Assembly (NCBI GenBank): GCA_964472905.1
Contig: CAYYMI010000004.1
Span: 1 to 64,000 of the forward strand
Direction: 5' to 3'
Length of the DNA: 64,000 bases
Origin: Hellea sp964472905
Lineage (GTDB): Bacteria; Pseudomonadota; Alphaproteobacteria; Caulobacterales; Maricaulaceae
Positions 8,270 to 16,120 of this stretch are shown here, in pieces. Both the position numbers and the translations under genes were made by a program. The notes under the pieces were generated by a model. It ran no database searches. It saw nothing but the letters and a program-made list of their open reading frames with translations, and had not been told where the DNA came from. Positions within the stretch are counted from its first letter, which is position 1. Each line of letters starts with the position of its first letter.

Positions 8270-8893
8270 ATGATAGTATTTACTGCCCCCTTTTCTGCAC
8301 TCAAAAAACTTACAAGAAGATACAAATCTGACCATCAAGGTGTTGCGGCAATTGAATTTGTTTTTGTCGCCCCCGTTATGATATTCATGTATTTTGGCCT
8401 TGCAGAAATCTCTTCAGCAATCATAGCAGACAGACAAATTTCACATGCGGCGAATGTCGCTGGTGATCTAGCAACACAAGTTGCGACCATAAACGCGACT
8501 CAAATGTCAGAAATTATGACAGCTACAACTCTGGTTATGGGTATACCATCTAACAAAATTCTCGATGTTAAGCTAGAAATCGCAAGTTTTTCTCGAGATT
8601 CGGATGATAATATTATTCCACTTGGTAAAGCGACACTCGGTAATCCTTTTACGGCAGCCTATAATGCGAATGACTTAGACGACCTTATTTTGAGTGGATC
8701 ATCTGGTGTCGTGGTCGCGCGCGTAGAATATGATTATGAGCCCCTTAAGCTCAGATATTTTGACTCAAACTTTACATTATCTGAAACCTTTCTCTTAAAA
8801 CCAAGAACGGCGGCAAATGTTGTCTTTGATAATGGAGCTGGAACGACTGATTACACCTGTACAAGCGATGGCCTTAAAGCCACTTGCAGTTAG
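8270..8893 (+). CDS. TadE/TadG-like pilus assembly protein
   Basis: 207 residues. N-terminal HQGVAAIEFVFVAPVMIFMYFGLAEI has the TadE-type membrane helix with conserved Ala-Ile-Glu-Phe. The rest is a periplasmic domain ending with two cysteines (YTCTSDGLKATCS). ATG is preceded by AGGAGGATATA, a strong ribosome site. It forms a pair with the preceding gene and ends in front of a rho-independent terminator. Confidence 0.84.
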   Translation: MIVFTAPFSALKKLTRRYKSDHQGVAAIEFVFVAPVMIFMYFGLAEISSAIIADRQISHAANVAGDLATQVATINATQMSEIMTATTLVMGIPSNKILDVKLEIASFSRDSDDNIIPLGKATLGNPFTAAYNANDLDDLILSGSSGVVVARVEYDYEPLKLRYFDSNFTLSETFLLKPRTAANVVFDNGAGTTDYTCTSDGLKATCS

Positions 8894-8902
8894 CTATATT
8901 TT

Positions 8903-9685
8903 TCAGTAATCCAAATAAGCCGCTTTCAAAGCGGCTTTTTCTTTATCTGAAATACCTAAAGCCTCACGAATATAACTATCCATACCTTTAATTGTCGCGA
9001 GTGAACTTTCCAAATAGGCAGGTTCTACACCAAACATAGGCCTGACCGCTTCAGGGTCAAAAGGCCTGTCATAGCGTTCTTCATACATTGTTGCCGCATA
9101 CCCTAAAAACTCATCTATATTAACCGCGGTCATGGTGAGCATATAGTCTTGCATGATTGTCTCATGATCCACACCGAGAGCGCCTTGAATTAAAGCACAT
9201 AAAGTTCCTGTTCGGTCTTTTCCCGCCGCGCAATGCACCAATATAGGGTCGCCAGTATTTGCCATATGGCGGAGCGTATCTCCAAATATTTGCCGAAAAC
9301 CCGCATCATCAGGACGCGCTCCATAAGACTTAATCATATAATTGCGGGCATCCTCAGGCGTATGAAGTTCATGTTTAACAAAGGCCTCGTGAGGCGCCAT
9401 TTTTGCCCCCTCTCTATCTTTCGGGTCTGGATAGGTCAGCACATGCGGCGCTTGCTTCGCCGGCCATTTGCTGGGTTGTCTTGCGCGTTCAGGTGCGTGG
9501 CGTAGATCAACAACCAATCCGATGTCTAAACTCGCCAGCTGTTCTAAATCGGCCTCAGTTGTATTATGCAATTGAGCTGACCGAAATAGCTTACCTTTGG
9601 AAATATGCCGCCCTTCTTGGGTCACATAACCGCCAAAATCTCTGAAATTATAGATAGCTTCGAATGATTTGATACGGTTGTCCAT
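8903..9685 (-). CDS. Tyrosine/dual-specificity protein phosphatase family protein
   Basis: 260 residues. The phosphatase signature HCAAGKDRTG is at 151-160 with catalytic Cys152 and Arg158. The upstream NFRDFGGY and LFRSAQLH blocks are typical of the bacterial tyrosine phosphatase family (Y_phosphatase3 type). LVVDLR (about 58-62) supplies the usual general-acid-side strand. It is cytoplasmic with no signal peptide. The physiological substrate is unknown; relatives act on phosphotyrosine proteins or phosphoinositides. The gene stands alone between convergent pilus genes and nrdB. Confidence 0.85.
   Translation of the reverse strand: MDNRIKSFEAIYNFRDFGGYVTQEGRHISKGKLFRSAQLHNTTEADLEQLASLDIGLVVDLRHAPERARQPSKWPAKQAPHVLTYPDPKDREGAKMAPHEAFVKHELHTPEDARNYMIKSYGARPDDAGFRQIFGDTLRHMANTGDPILVHCAAGKDRTGTLCALIQGALGVDHETIMQDYMLTMTAVNIDEFLGYAATMYEERYDRPFDPEAVRPMFGVEPAYLESSLATIKGMDSYIREALGISDKEKAALKAAYLDY
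8917..8944 (+). terminator. Rho-independent terminator after the TadE-like pair
   Basis: Stem AAGCCGCTTT / AAAGCGGCTT (10 bp, one-base spacer C, so the real loop must open by a few pairs) followed by TTTCTTT on the plus strand, 24 bp after the stop at 8893. The hairpin lies inside the last codons of the convergent phosphatase gene, where it encodes the alternating Lys/Ala/Leu end. Confidence 0.8.
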
Positions 9686-9718
9686 GAGGCCCTATAACAT
9701 GGTTATGGATTGAGGGAT

Positions 9719-9746
9719 AAAAAAAGCGCCCCTTAAGAGCGCTTTT
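9719..9746 (-). terminator. Rho-independent terminator of nrdB
   Basis: Read on the minus strand: AAAAGCGC, a short loop, GCGCTTTT and then TTTA, 22 bp after the nrdB stop. An 8-bp stem with U-rich 3' side is the classical form. Confidence 0.8.
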
Positions 9747-9768
9747 AAGTGTAATATACTCTTTTATC

Positions 9769-10815
9769 TTAGTTTAACAATGAATCAGCGGGTTTGCGGC
9801 TTTGCAATTGTTCAAACTTACCCCAAACGCCCTCTTCACCGTGCCAGTCTCCAACTGTCGCGCCTTTAGAATATTCTGTCGCGCGCGCTTCAAAGAAATT
9901 GGCATGCTCGACGCCGTTGAGAATTTCGGTGAGCCATGGCAGCGGGTGATGCTTGATGCCGTACACTTTAGGCAGGCCTAGCTGCCCCAGACGCCAATCG
10001 GCAATATAGCGAATATAGCGCTTAATATCTTCGGAGGTCATGCCTTCAACTGGTCCCATTTCAAAGGCCAAGTCGATGAATTTATCTTCCATTTTGACAA
10101 CTGTCTTACAGCAATCAACAATATCATCGGCCACCGCTTTGGTCACGCAACCCGTTTCTTTGGCAAATGTGTGATAAAGCTTGATCATCCCTTCACAATG
10201 CAGGCTTTCATCCCGGATAGACCACGTTACAATCTGGCCCATACCTTTCATTTTATTTAGGCGCGGGAAGTTCATCAGCATCGCAAATGACGCAAAGAGC
10301 TGAAGCCCTTCGGTAAAGCCGCCAAACATAGCCACTGTGCGCGCTATATCGGCTTCTGACTCAACGCCAAATTCTTGCATATAATTATGCTTATCAGCCA
10401 TCGCCTCATATTCCATAAAGGCTGAAAACTCACTATCTGGCATCCCGATGGTTTCAAGGAGTAGCGCATAGGCCGCAATATGGATGGTCTCCATATTGGA
10501 AAAGGCCGAGAGCATCATCTTGACTTCAGTCGGTTTAAAGACGCGCGCATAACGCTCCATGTAATTGTCGTTCACTTCGACATCGGATTGCGTAAAGAAG
10601 CGGAAAATTTGTGTTAGCAGGTTCTTTTCAGACTCAGTCAGATTGGTCGCCCAATCTTTACAATCTTCCCCCAGCGGCACCTCTTCGGGCATCCAGTGAA
10701 CTTGTTGTTGCTTTTTCCAAAAATCAAAGGCCCATGGGTAACGGAACGGTTTATAACTATGACTGGGCACCAAAAGCCCTGACTTCGGATTTTGCATAAA
10801 CTCCATTTTGCCCAT
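9769..10815 (-). CDS. nrdB: Ribonucleoside-diphosphate reductase beta subunit (class I)
   Basis: 348 residues from ATG 10815, which has a strong AGAGGGGAAG ribosome site; an in-frame GTG/ATG further upstream (10866) is not needed. It makes deoxyribonucleotides with NrdA. Metal-site and radical motifs are present: NMETIHIAAYALLLE (Glu about 109, candidate radical Tyr about 116) and RDESLHCEGM. The C-terminus SRKPADSLLN would dock to the alpha subunit. nrdA is not in the window. An NrdR-like box lies upstream. Confidence 0.94.
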   Translation of the reverse strand: MGKMEFMQNPKSGLLVPSHSYKPFRYPWAFDFWKKQQQVHWMPEEVPLGEDCKDWATNLTESEKNLLTQIFRFFTQSDVEVNDNYMERYARVFKPTEVKMMLSAFSNMETIHIAAYALLLETIGMPDSEFSAFMEYEAMADKHNYMQEFGVESEADIARTVAMFGGFTEGLQLFASFAMLMNFPRLNKMKGMGQIVTWSIRDESLHCEGMIKLYHTFAKETGCVTKAVADDIVDCCKTVVKMEDKFIDLAFEMGPVEGMTSEDIKRYIRYIADWRLGQLGLPKVYGIKHHPLPWLTEILNGVEHANFFEARATEYSKGATVGDWHGEEGVWGKFEQLQSRKPADSLLN

Positions 10816-10890
10816 GATTCTTCCCCTCTTGCTTAATATGTCTGTAATAACCGTGAAAATAACCACATATGGGTTACTGATTTGCTAAGG

Positions 10891-10906
10891 CCACAATATG
10901 TAGTAG
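10891..10906. promoter_or_regulatory. Candidate NrdR box upstream of nrdB
   Basis: CCACAATATGTAGTAG agrees with the NrdR consensus acaCwATATaTwGtgt at about 12 of 16 positions. It lies about 75-90 bp upstream of the nrdB start. A second box at the usual spacing is not convincing; AACCACATATGGGTT at 10860-10874 is only loosely palindromic. The assignment rests on motif similarity and gene context. Confidence 0.45.
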
Positions 10907-11036
10907 CTAAAAAAGCGCAAGCCCTTTTTAGCCTCAGCCGTAATTTTATCGTGGAAAAATCTGTCTTTATATGGTGAGACATAGCCAGCTTGGTATAGTA
11001 TGGCTGTGAGCAAGGCAGCCAGCCTTTGGAGACATC

Positions 11037-11993
11037 ATGACGAAGAGCCGCAAAATCGCGAAAGACGTGATTGCAGCAGAGATTGAAGGTCTCAGCGCTC
11101 TAAAGGACTGTATCGATTCGAGTTTTGACGAGGCCGTGGATCTCATTTTACAAGCCTCTAATTATCTCATCGTCGTTGGCGTTGGAAAATCAGGCCATAT
11201 TGGCCAGAAAATCGCGGCCAGCTTTGCCTCCACAGGAACGCCTAGTTTTTTCATGCACCCGACTGAAGCCAGTCATGGTGATCTGGGCATGGTCTCTAAA
11301 GGCTGCGTCATCCTCGCCATTTCAAATTCGGGCGAGAGCCGCGAATTACGTGATGTGCTACAATATGCAAAGACCAATGACGTTCCCATCATCGGGATAA
11401 CAAACAACGCCCAATCAACACTGGGGCAATTTAGCCAAATCACATTAAGGCTTCCTGACTCAGAAGAAGCGTGCCCCAATGGGATTGTACCAACAAGCTC
11501 GACCACCAACACTTTGGCATTGGGCGACGCGCTTGTTGTGGCGGTCATGACGCAACGCGGCTTCACGCTCGAGGATTTTGGAAAACGTCATCCCGGCGGA
11601 AAAATCGGACTGCAGCTTCAGACAGTCAAAGAATGGCTTGCCACCCATCCCGAAAATATCCCAACCGTGTCAATGAATGCGGGCATGGATGAAACTATCT
11701 CTGTCATTTCCAAAGGCGCGAAAGGCTGCGCGGCAGTGGTTGATGGCAAAGGTCTCATGCAAGGCATCATAACTGATGGGGATTTGCGCCGCGCCTTGGA
11801 CGCTAATTTTTCAAATAAGAAAGCCGCAGATATAATGACAGCGGCGCCGCGCTCTCTTTCAACGGATATGTTCATGCGCGACGTCATAACCTTATTTACC
11901 AAACACCGTATCTCTAACGGGTTTATCATAGAGGATGGACGTCCCCTTGGCGTCATAGATATGAAAAGCTTGTTGGAAGAAGGTTATCTTTAA
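11037..11993 (+). CDS. kdsD: Arabinose-5-phosphate isomerase, KdsD/KpsF family
   Basis: 318 residues. An N-terminal SIS sugar isomerase domain (about 35-175) carries GVGKSGHIGQKIAASFASTGTPSFF and the HPTEASHGDLG block. Two CBS motifs follow (about 205-318; GCAAVVDGKGLMQGIITDGDLRRAL and a second copy). It converts ribulose-5-phosphate to arabinose-5-phosphate, the first step of KDO synthesis for LPS. The kdsB gene begins 3 bp after the stop, so the two are co-transcribed. Length and domain order match full-size KdsD. Confidence 0.92.
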   Translation: MTKSRKIAKDVIAAEIEGLSALKDCIDSSFDEAVDLILQASNYLIVVGVGKSGHIGQKIAASFASTGTPSFFMHPTEASHGDLGMVSKGCVILAISNSGESRELRDVLQYAKTNDVPIIGITNNAQSTLGQFSQITLRLPDSEEACPNGIVPTSSTTNTLALGDALVVAVMTQRGFTLEDFGKRHPGGKIGLQLQTVKEWLATHPENIPTVSMNAGMDETISVISKGAKGCAAVVDGKGLMQGIITDGDLRRALDANFSNKKAADIMTAAPRSLSTDMFMRDVITLFTKHRISNGFIIEDGRPLGVIDMKSLLEEGYL

Positions 11994-11996
11994 GTC

Positions 11997-12800
11997 ATGA
12001 CAACGCTCATTGTCGTCCCTGCCCGCTTTGGTTCCACCCGCTTTCCTGGTAAACCCCTAGCTCTGATTACCGGTGTTAGTATGGTGCGCCGCACAGCCCG
12101 TATCGCGCAAGACGCAGCCAAACAGATTGAAGATTGCAGCTATGTGGTAGCCACAGATCATGAGAACATTCAAGCTCACTGTCATGACCATGATATTCCT
12201 GTTGTCATGACGCCCGAAAACCTACCAACGGGCAGTGACCGCGCTTATGCGGCAGCACATCAGATAACCCCCTCCCCTGATTTTATCGTCAATCTGCAAG
12301 GCGACGCACCCTTTACGCCTGTCGATCATATCGTTTCCGTCGCAACAGCCTTAGAAAATGGCGCAGATGTTGCTACGCCTTATATTCAGCTAACGTGGAA
12401 AGCCTTGAACGCCTTCCGCGCCCACAAACAAGAAACACCTTTTAGTGGGACAACCTTGATTGTCGGCGCTGATAATAAAGCGGTTTGGTTTTCTAAAAAT
12501 ATTATCCCCGCCATTCGCAAAGAAGACGATTTGCGCAAAACATCCAAGCTTTCCCCCATATGCCGCCATGTTGGGCTTTATGCTTATCGGCGAGACGCCC
12601 TCGAAAAATTTGTCAATTGGCCTGAAAGCGCGTTCGAAAAACTCGAGGGCTTGGAACAATTACGCCTGCTTGAAAATGGACTCTCGATAGAATGCGTACA
12701 GGTTGAGCCGCCAAAGGTCGCGACACCCGGCATTGATACGCCCGAAGACTTAGCGCTTGCCGAACGTCTCATCGCCCAGCATGGAGACCCCTTCGCGTGA
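11997..12800 (+). CDS. kdsB: 3-deoxy-manno-octulosonate cytidylyltransferase
   Basis: 267 residues. The nucleotide-binding start VVPARFGSTRFPGKPL, NLQGDAPF and the late block HVGLYAYRRDALEKF with LEQLRLLENG are diagnostic for KdsB. It activates KDO with CTP before transfer to lipid A. It lies 3 bp after kdsD and overlaps the next gene by 4 bp (GTGA). Its length is slightly above the E. coli enzyme. Confidence 0.94.
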   Translation: MTTLIVVPARFGSTRFPGKPLALITGVSMVRRTARIAQDAAKQIEDCSYVVATDHENIQAHCHDHDIPVVMTPENLPTGSDRAYAAAHQITPSPDFIVNLQGDAPFTPVDHIVSVATALENGADVATPYIQLTWKALNAFRAHKQETPFSGTTLIVGADNKAVWFSKNIIPAIRKEDDLRKTSKLSPICRHVGLYAYRRDALEKFVNWPESAFEKLEGLEQLRLLENGLSIECVQVEPPKVATPGIDTPEDLALAERLIAQHGDPFA

Positions 12801-13387
12801 CCCGTATTGTTATCTGCCGTCACGGCAATACCTTTGATAAAGGCGAAATAGTTACTCGCGTCGGGGCGCGGACAGACCTGCCACTCTCCTCTTCAGGTCG
12901 AGCACAAGCCAAAGCTTTAGCGTCAGGCTTGTCAAAGTTTACATTTTCTCACGCTTATTGTTCCCCGCTCATACGCACCCAGCAAACCGCGACAGCCATC
13001 ATCACTGCTGACATACCCCTAGAAACCTTAGAGTTCTTGACCGAGATTGACTACGGAGAAGACGAGAATAAACCCGAGAGCGAGGTCGTCGCGCGGCTCG
13101 GGCAAGACATGCTCGACCTTTGGGATTTAGAGGCCATTGTGCCTGATGGCTGGAAAGTTAACCCTGAAGCGATTATCCATGCATGGGAGCAGTTCTTTGA
13201 AAGCCAGCGTCATCAGGAAGGTGATATATTGGTCGTCACCAGTAACGGTATTGCGCGGTTCATTCTTGATGTCATCAGCAACCCAGACATCAATACGCCG
13301 CGTAAACTACGCACCGCTGCTTACGGTGTTATCTCACTGAACGGCGACAGGACGGATTTGTTAGTCTGGGATAAACGCGCGGATTAA
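12797..13387 (+). CDS. Histidine phosphatase family protein
   Basis: 196 residues. The catalytic RHGNT motif is at residues 8-12 and is followed by LSSSGRAQAKALASGL and the CSPLIRTQQTA block of the phosphoglycerate mutase/SixA branch. Start is GTG, overlapping the kdsB TGA. Co-translation with kdsB suggests a substrate connected to KDO or nucleotide-sugar metabolism, but the sequence does not reveal it; the usual KDO-8-phosphate phosphatase KdsC is a HAD enzyme, not this fold. It converges on the next gene with a 4-bp overlap. Confidence 0.85.
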   Translation: MTRIVICRHGNTFDKGEIVTRVGARTDLPLSSSGRAQAKALASGLSKFTFSHAYCSPLIRTQQTATAIITADIPLETLEFLTEIDYGEDENKPESEVVARLGQDMLDLWDLEAIVPDGWKVNPEAIIHAWEQFFESQRHQEGDILVVTSNGIARFILDVISNPDINTPRKLRTAAYGVISLNGDRTDLLVWDKRAD

Positions 13388-13938
13388 AGAAACGCGAGCG
13401 CGAGGACATATATGAGTGTCCCAAGCCCTAAGGCCGTTAGGGTTTTGCCGCGATAAGCCTTTGATAAAAGCCCGATCATAATACCGCCAAATACAACCAA
13501 GAACAGGGTCAGCGCCACAATCTTATGATAGGTTCTTAAAATCTTGGGCCCATGACCTTTATGAATTTCCATCATTGCTTTTTGGAAGTTGGGTTTATTA
13601 AGCGTCGCGACAAGGCCGTTAGCAGAAGGTTTAAATTTCACATGTGTGCGGCTTGTCGGGCGGGTCTCAAAAGATGTCCCACGGATTTTTAAATACTCGA
13701 CCTTAACATCGACATTAGCCGCTTTTAACATCGCGCGCACATCGTCTCTGGCAGTTTTACTTTTCAAATCGACTTGTGTCCCTGCTGGTAGAGTAATGGA
13801 GGATGTTGCAACAGACTCACCGTCGCCAACCATATGCAAGCCGCCTGTGATTGCTACCAAAGCAAATGCAGGGGCCATAAATCCAGCGCCTAAAAGATGC
13901 AGGTTAATGAGTAATTTTCTAAGCTTTGGGTTTTCCAT
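13384..13938 (-). CDS. PepSY-TM-like inner-membrane protein, function unknown
   Basis: About 184 residues from ATG 13938, which follows GAGGAG; a reading from 13989 lacks such a site. A hydrophobic helix near the N-terminus (LLGAGFMAPAFALVAITGGLH) is followed by a periplasmic segment of about 100 residues, then HKGHGPKILRTYHK and two more helices. The arrangement of helix, soluble domain and His-rich helix-2 entry resembles PepSY-associated membrane proteins, but I do not see enough to name a family firmly. It is monocistronic and divergent from 14032. Confidence 0.6.
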   Translation of the reverse strand: MENPKLRKLLINLHLLGAGFMAPAFALVAITGGLHMVGDGESVATSSITLPAGTQVDLKSKTARDDVRAMLKAANVDVKVEYLKIRGTSFETRPTSRTHVKFKPSANGLVATLNKPNFQKAMMEIHKGHGPKILRTYHKIVALTLFLVVFGGIMIGLLSKAYRGKTLTALGLGTLIYVLALAFL

Positions 13939-14031
13939 TAATTGGCTCCTCTTCGGCTCATTCATAACTGGGTGGTCAAAGGGCTTCAATCATAATATTG
14001 TTTATGAGTGAAACTTTAAAAAGGCCTCATC

Positions 14032-14484
14032 ATGATAAGTCATCAAGAGCTATCCGACCGCGCCGAAATACAGGACTTACTCGTTAATTATATCGAGGCC
14101 ATTGATAGCCGTAGCTGGGATGATTTGGATAATATATTCACGCCAGATGCTATTATTGATTACACCGAAGCTGGCGGGGCTAAAGGAAGCTTGTCCGAGA
14201 TAAAGCTCTATCTAGCTAGAGCCCTAGCGCAGTTTTCAGGGTTCCAGCACATGTTGGGCCTTCCCCAAATTAAAATTAACGGCGAGACGGCTAAAGCCCG
14301 CACTATTTGTTTTAATCCCATTGTGATGGAGAAAGACGGCGCGCCGCATATCTTCTTTGTCGGGCTTTGGTATTGCGATACCTTAAAAAGAACCGAGCAA
14401 GGCTGGCGTATATCGAACCGCCGCGAAGAGGTCAGCTATTTTCATAATCTGCCCGAGAGCTTTAAAGCCGCCTCGCCTAATTAA
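14032..14484 (+). CDS. NTF2-like (SnoaL-type) protein
   Basis: 150 residues with the typical opening DRAEIQDLLVNYIEAIDSRSWDDLDNIFTPDAIIDY of the nuclear-transport-factor-2-like superfamily, a cone-shaped fold used by hydratases, isomerases and ring-hydroxylating dioxygenase beta subunits. The reaction cannot be read from the sequence. A second NTF2-like gene (15377-16015) and two short-chain dehydrogenases lie nearby, which suggests a catabolic or detoxifying pathway. Its end overlaps the methyltransferase by 4 bp. Confidence 0.8.
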   Translation: MISHQELSDRAEIQDLLVNYIEAIDSRSWDDLDNIFTPDAIIDYTEAGGAKGSLSEIKLYLARALAQFSGFQHMLGLPQIKINGETAKARTICFNPIVMEKDGAPHIFFVGLWYCDTLKRTEQGWRISNRREEVSYFHNLPESFKAASPN

Positions 14485-15377
14485 ACCACTGCATATAAAA
14501 TGGATGTCGCCGCGTCGGGCATATCAAAGGCGGCTTTATTCCCACCAAGATAATTCTCGACTAACCAGCCCGCATTTAAAAACTTCACCTCGTTAAAGCC
14601 TGCCATATTTAACAAAGCTTCCAATTCATGTTCATAATATTCACTCTTAAGGGGCTCCCCCATCTGGGAGACGACCTTTGCAAGTTGCTCAACAGAGTTT
14701 TCCGCAATCTCGCTATCCAGCACATAACTCGGGCTAATGAAATCCATAACGATTTCGCTGACCTTAGGGAATTTCCCCAACACACCTAAGGTCGATTTAA
14801 CGGCTTCATCCGTGAGGTACATATGCACGCCAAGCCATGTGAAAAATGTGGGAACATCAAACCGAATACCGCCAGCTTTAAGCGCTTGTTCCAGAGTCTG
14901 CTGTTCAAAATCAAAACTGACAAATGTCAAATTATCAGGAATGCTGATTTTGGCCGCCTCTAACCGCTCTCGTTTCCACGCCTGGGTTGAGGGATGGTCA
15001 ACTTCGAAAACCTGTAAGCCTTCAGTCAAGTCCGTTCGCCGGTAAGCTGTTGAATCTAGCCCAGCACCCAAAACAACTAACTGCTGAATACCGTTCTTTT
15101 TAACTCTGGCTAATTCTTCCTCAACCACACGGCTACGCATACAGACAGATCCATCAATACGTTTCATAAATGTCTCGGCTGTAGTGCGGTCGCTCAAAGC
15201 CGTAAAAGCGTCGAGCATCTGATTTATATAGCCTTGTGCCTCATCCAAATTTTCTAAGCCTGATAGGGCGAGCGCTAGACTATCTTGAAGAATTTTTGGC
15301 TCAGGCGCCGTCATATAGTGATGACCTCGCTGTACAGCTGTCATGAGCGCAGTTCTACTAGGTTGTCCTTTTATCAT
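14481..15377 (-). CDS. SAM-dependent methyltransferase, leucine carboxyl methyltransferase-like family
   Basis: 298 residues. The LCM/TIGR00027-type pattern is clear: CMRSRVVEEELARVKKNG, then the SAM-binding strand QLVVLGAGLDSTAYR and FEVDHPSTQAWKRERL. FFTWLGVHMYLT matches the later family block. The methyl acceptor is unknown; relatives methylate small polyketide-like or carboxyl substrates. Its start overlaps the stop region of the NTF2-like gene at 15377, so the two form one minus-strand unit. Confidence 0.85.
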   Translation of the reverse strand: MIKGQPSRTALMTAVQRGHHYMTAPEPKILQDSLALALSGLENLDEAQGYINQMLDAFTALSDRTTAETFMKRIDGSVCMRSRVVEEELARVKKNGIQQLVVLGAGLDSTAYRRTDLTEGLQVFEVDHPSTQAWKRERLEAAKISIPDNLTFVSFDFEQQTLEQALKAGGIRFDVPTFFTWLGVHMYLTDEAVKSTLGVLGKFPKVSEIVMDFISPSYVLDSEIAENSVEQLAKVVSQMGEPLKSEYYEHELEALLNMAGFNEVKFLNAGWLVENYLGGNKAAFDMPDAATSILYAVV

Positions 15378-16015
15378 TATCTCACTCTAATCTTCGGGTC
15401 GGGATGCCCCGACCGCATGGTTTTAAGAAACTCTTCGCGCGGGGCGGGCATGGCGACTTCAGGGGTGACACCATCTTGGGGTGGATTTTTCCAAAACTCC
15501 TCCCAAGACGGAAATAGCTCATGATAGGCGCCGTCATAAGCTTGTCTGTCTGGCCAGCGCATTTTTTTATCCCCGACAGGGGGCTTATTCAGATCAGATG
15601 CGTACCAGTAACAAGGAAGCCTCCGTCTGAAATACCATCTGCCCTTAATGCGCTCATAATTATCCCAATAGATCATTTGCATAATGATCCACTCATGTTC
15701 GCCTTTTTCGCTCGGCGTTTCATGTTCATTTTTAGAATAGACAATACCGTGGGCATGGTCAGGATCATCAAATTCTATGACGTGATTACCAATGTGATGA
15801 GACGTGCCTGTAAATTGCAAACGCAGCGTATCATCAAGCCAAGATTTAAGCGCCGCCCGGCCAGATTGATCTCGGCTAATACGAATATCTTCCGCAAAGA
15901 GATTCACATGAGCGTCAAGGTCGCGCATATCGAGTGATAACGCATATTTACTCACCAATTGTCTGATCTCATCAATCGACTCCAATCGATCAATGCGCGC
16001 TTCTAAAGACGACAT
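15377..16015 (-). CDS. NTF2-like (SnoaL-type) protein
   Basis: 212 residues with EARIDRLESIDEIRQLVSKYALSLDMRDLDAHVNLFAED, the characteristic first helices of SnoaL/NTF2-like ring-hydroxylating-type accessory proteins, and a WYFRRRLPCYWY block. Longer than the minimal fold by a C-terminal extension of about 60 residues rich in Pro and Trp. Its upstream region is occupied by a mobile element starting at 16073, so its native promoter may have been disturbed. Confidence 0.8.
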   Translation of the reverse strand: MSSLEARIDRLESIDEIRQLVSKYALSLDMRDLDAHVNLFAEDIRISRDQSGRAALKSWLDDTLRLQFTGTSHHIGNHVIEFDDPDHAHGIVYSKNEHETPSEKGEHEWIIMQMIYWDNYERIKGRWYFRRRLPCYWYASDLNKPPVGDKKMRWPDRQAYDGAYHELFPSWEEFWKNPPQDGVTPEVAMPAPREEFLKTMRSGHPDPKIRVR

Positions 16016-16064
16016 AAAACCCTCAACTTCACATCAATATGGCATAATAATTACGCATTCCTAG

Positions 16065-16072
16065 ATATTTTT
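16065..16072. repeat. Left copy of the 8-bp target-site duplication
   Basis: ATATTTTT directly precedes the left terminal inverted repeat and is repeated exactly at 18670-18677 after the right one. An 8-bp duplication is the length typical of the IS1595 family. Confidence 0.92.
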
Positions 16073-16097
16073 GGCATATATATACTTGACACACCAC
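16073..16097 (+). repeat. Left terminal inverted repeat of the insertion sequence
   Basis: 25 bp, beginning GGCATATATATAC and ending TTGACACACCAC. Its inverted partner is at 18645-18669; mismatches are at repeat positions 4, 8, 10, 12 and 13. The inner part supplies the -35 hexamer of the transposase promoter. Confidence 0.92.
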
Positions 16098-16114
16098 GGA
16101 ATTAAGCCTATATA
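16086..16114 (+). promoter_or_regulatory. Transposase promoter partly inside the left inverted repeat
   Basis: TTGACA (16086-16091), a 17-bp spacer and TATATA (16109-16114) give a near-ideal sigma-70 promoter. Transcription would start about 16120-16122, that is at or next to the transposase ATG at 16121, implying a leaderless or nearly leaderless mRNA. Confidence 0.65.
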
Positions 16115-16120
16115 GAATGC

